From: JAJBWD01 sp041670885
GTDB taxonomy: Bacteria > Bacillota > Clostridia > Clostridiales > Clostridiaceae
Direction of reading: 5' to 3'
DNA length: 14,326 bases
Assembly (NCBI GenBank): GCA_041670885.1
Contig: JBAXYJ010000049.1
Location: 1 to 14,326 of the forward strand
The position numbers and the translations under genes are program-made. Positions 13,167 to 14,326 of the stretch are shown here, in pieces. The first letter of the stretch is position 1. Every line of letters begins with the position of its first letter. The notes beneath the pieces were generated by a model. It did no database searches and was not told where the DNA came from. It saw nothing but the letters and a program-made list of their open reading frames with translations.

Positions 13167-13679
13167 ATGAAAAAAATTGTAACGCTTATTATAATAGGAC
13201 TTGCTATTATCGTTGGAGTTAGTGCTTATTTAAATAGAGGCAATATTGAAGCTAAAAAAGAAAGCCAGGATAATGCTACTATTTCATTTAAGTCAAATGG
13301 CAGCGAAGTTGCCAAAAAGGATATGAACTTTGTTAAAACCCTTGCTAAATCAAGCTTTTCTGCGAATTTAAAGGCAAATGGGAAAAAGGCAGTTAAGCAT
13401 ACTTATACGGGTGTTCCGCTTAAAAAAGTGTTTGAAGCTTTAAATATAAAACTTGATGGGAAGAGCCAGGTAATCGTAACTGCTGCTGATGGGTATGCAA
13501 CTGTATTGACTATTGATGAGGTGAATGTGGATGACAATGTTTATTTGGCATATGAAATGGATGGGAAACCTCTGGGTACCAAGAAAGATGGTGGAAGCGG
13601 TCCCTTTGAAGTTATAATCAAAAATGATTCTTTCAGTCAAAGATGGTGTAAGTTTGTTTCGGAGGTTGAGCTGAAATGA
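13167..13679 (+). CDS. membrane-anchored molybdopterin-fold domain protein
   Basis: A 170-residue protein: an N-terminal anchor helix (4-21), a polar linker, then one compact domain (about 40-170). The domain shows the classic sulfite-oxidase-type pattern: YTGVPLKKVFEALNI, then TAADGYATVLTIDEV, VYLAYEMDGKPLG and FEVIIKN...WCKFVSEVELK. Only one Cys (Cys161, near the end) is present and it is not at the enzyme's CAGNR position, so catalysis by bound metal is unlikely. It lacks the lipobox of the first gene. GGGGG (13151-13155) precedes ATG 13167, 5 bp after the phosphatase stop. It overlaps the ATPase gene by ATGA. A second binding or docking component is the best guess. Confidence 0.75.
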   Translation: MKKIVTLIIIGLAIIVGVSAYLNRGNIEAKKESQDNATISFKSNGSEVAKKDMNFVKTLAKSSFSANLKANGKKAVKHTYTGVPLKKVFEALNIKLDGKSQVIVTAADGYATVLTIDEVNVDDNVYLAYEMDGKPLGTKKDGGSGPFEVIIKNDSFSQRWCKFVSEVELK

Positions 13680-14326
13680 CCTTTCCTCTTGAAGTTTGTG
13701 ATTTGCAGTTTGGATATCAGGGAAATAAAACAAATATTTTAAGGGGAGCTAATTTAAAGGTTAAAAAAGGAGAAATAGTTGCACTGGTTGGATTAAGCGG
13801 CTGTGGTAAGACTACTTTATGCTATTGTATGTGCGGCATCATTCCATATGTTTTTCAGGGAGATTATAAGGGAAAGGTACTTATCAATGGAACTTTAACC
13901 TCTGAAATGACATTACCCGGTATAGCTACCCAGGTGGGTATAGTATTTCAAGATCCTGATACACAGCTCTTTTCACCAATAGTTGAAGATGAAATTGCTT
14001 TTGGACCTGAAAATCTTTGTATAGAACGCAATGAGATAGGAAAGAGAATTGGTGATGCTTTAAAACAAGTTCGTATGGAAAAATACAGATTTGGGTCTCC
14101 TGATATTTTATCAGGCGGACAGAAGCAGCTTATTGCACTTGCATCAGTTCTGAGCCTTGGCACAGAAATTCTTATTTTTGATGAAGTTATGTCTCAAATT
14201 GATTTCGAAGGCAAAAGAATTATCAAAGAAATGATATGTGAGCTTAAAAACTTGGGGAAAACAATAGTTATGGTGGAACATGACTTTGAAAATCTGGATA
14301 TTGCTGACAGAATAATGGTCATGAAA
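13676..14326 (+). CDS. EcfA-type energizing ATPase, N-terminal 217 residues
   Basis: This ABC ATPase runs off the right edge. Visible motifs: Walker A GLSGCGKTT (39-47), Q-loop FQDPDTQLF (91-99), signature LSGGQKQ (145-151), Walker B ILIFDE (165-170) and H-loop His202 (EHD). FQDP-x-TQLF, followed by VEDEIAFGPENL, is characteristic of cobalt/ECF ATPases (CbiO/EcfA). The GxIPYVFxGxYxGxV segment after Walker A (54-68) is typical of the first half of fused double ATPases such as YkoD, so a second ATPase and an EcfT permease are probably downstream. GGAGG (13661-13665) sits inside the preceding gene and the ATGA overlap indicates translational coupling. It would power import through the S component. 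Confidence 0.85.
   Translation, partial: MTFPLEVCDLQFGYQGNKTNILRGANLKVKKGEIVALVGLSGCGKTTLCYCMCGIIPYVFQGDYKGKVLINGTLTSEMTLPGIATQVGIVFQDPDTQLFSPIVEDEIAFGPENLCIERNEIGKRIGDALKQVRMEKYRFGSPDILSGGQKQLIALASVLSLGTEILIFDEVMSQIDFEGKRIIKEMICELKNLGKTIVMVEHDFENLDIADRIMVMK

Overview
The window is AT-rich with strong purine-rich Shine-Dalgarno sites, and every gene I can support lies on the + strand. Codon use, small clustered accessory genes and the protein families suggest a low-GC clostridial Firmicute (Clostridium or a close relative). The species cannot be read from the sequence.

Region A (1-6450) is an accessory strip of mostly single small genes: a DUF218/YdcF-like protein, GNAT acetyltransferases, an aminoglycoside-type nucleotidyltransferase, a Nudix hydrolase, a CPBP-family membrane protein and five small unassigned proteins (four clearly membrane proteins, one with a single N-terminal helix). 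Eroded gene pieces lie between them: GNAT ends at 176-286 and 1847-1969, a frameshifted DUF218 start at 3611-3676, and at 2892-2966 the tail of a second copy of the 3741-4133 gene. Two terminator-plus-extended-minus-10 modules and a third decayed hairpin copy punctuate 4200-5110. The pattern suggests repeated duplication and decay.

Region B (6480-9261) is a two-gene unit: an XRE-type regulator with a long TPR-like C-terminal region, then a fused permease/ATPase ABC transporter. A 10-bp inverted repeat brackets the predicted promoter. About 350 bp of apparently non-coding DNA follows.

Region C (9616-14326, running off the right edge) is the most interesting part. A good sigma-A type promoter (TTGACA-17-TAAAAT) drives a leader of about 310 nt. 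The leader contains a structured RNA that I assign, from remembered consensus, to the Moco/Tuco (molybdenum/tungsten cofactor) riboswitch family. It has a GAAA-tetraloop hairpin and a near-canonical 11-nt tetraloop receptor, and it is followed by an intrinsic terminator whose 5' arm can pair with the 3' arm of the aptamer's P1. An imperfect direct repeat of about 55 bp flanks the aptamer-terminator block. The operon encodes a lipoprotein, an ECF-type S component, a membrane-anchored alkaline-phosphatase-superfamily enzyme, a small membrane-anchored protein and an EcfA-type ATPase. The lipoprotein, the small anchored protein and the N-terminal part of the phosphatase carry domains resembling the molybdopterin-binding (sulfite-oxidase) fold, clear in the first two and weaker in the phosphatase, but without the usual Cys metal ligand. 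My inference is a salvage system: surface proteins capture molybdopterin-type cofactor, the phosphatase/phosphodiesterase trims it, and a dedicated ECF transporter imports the product, all switched off by the finished cofactor. I know of no described system of this kind, but the substrate is untested.
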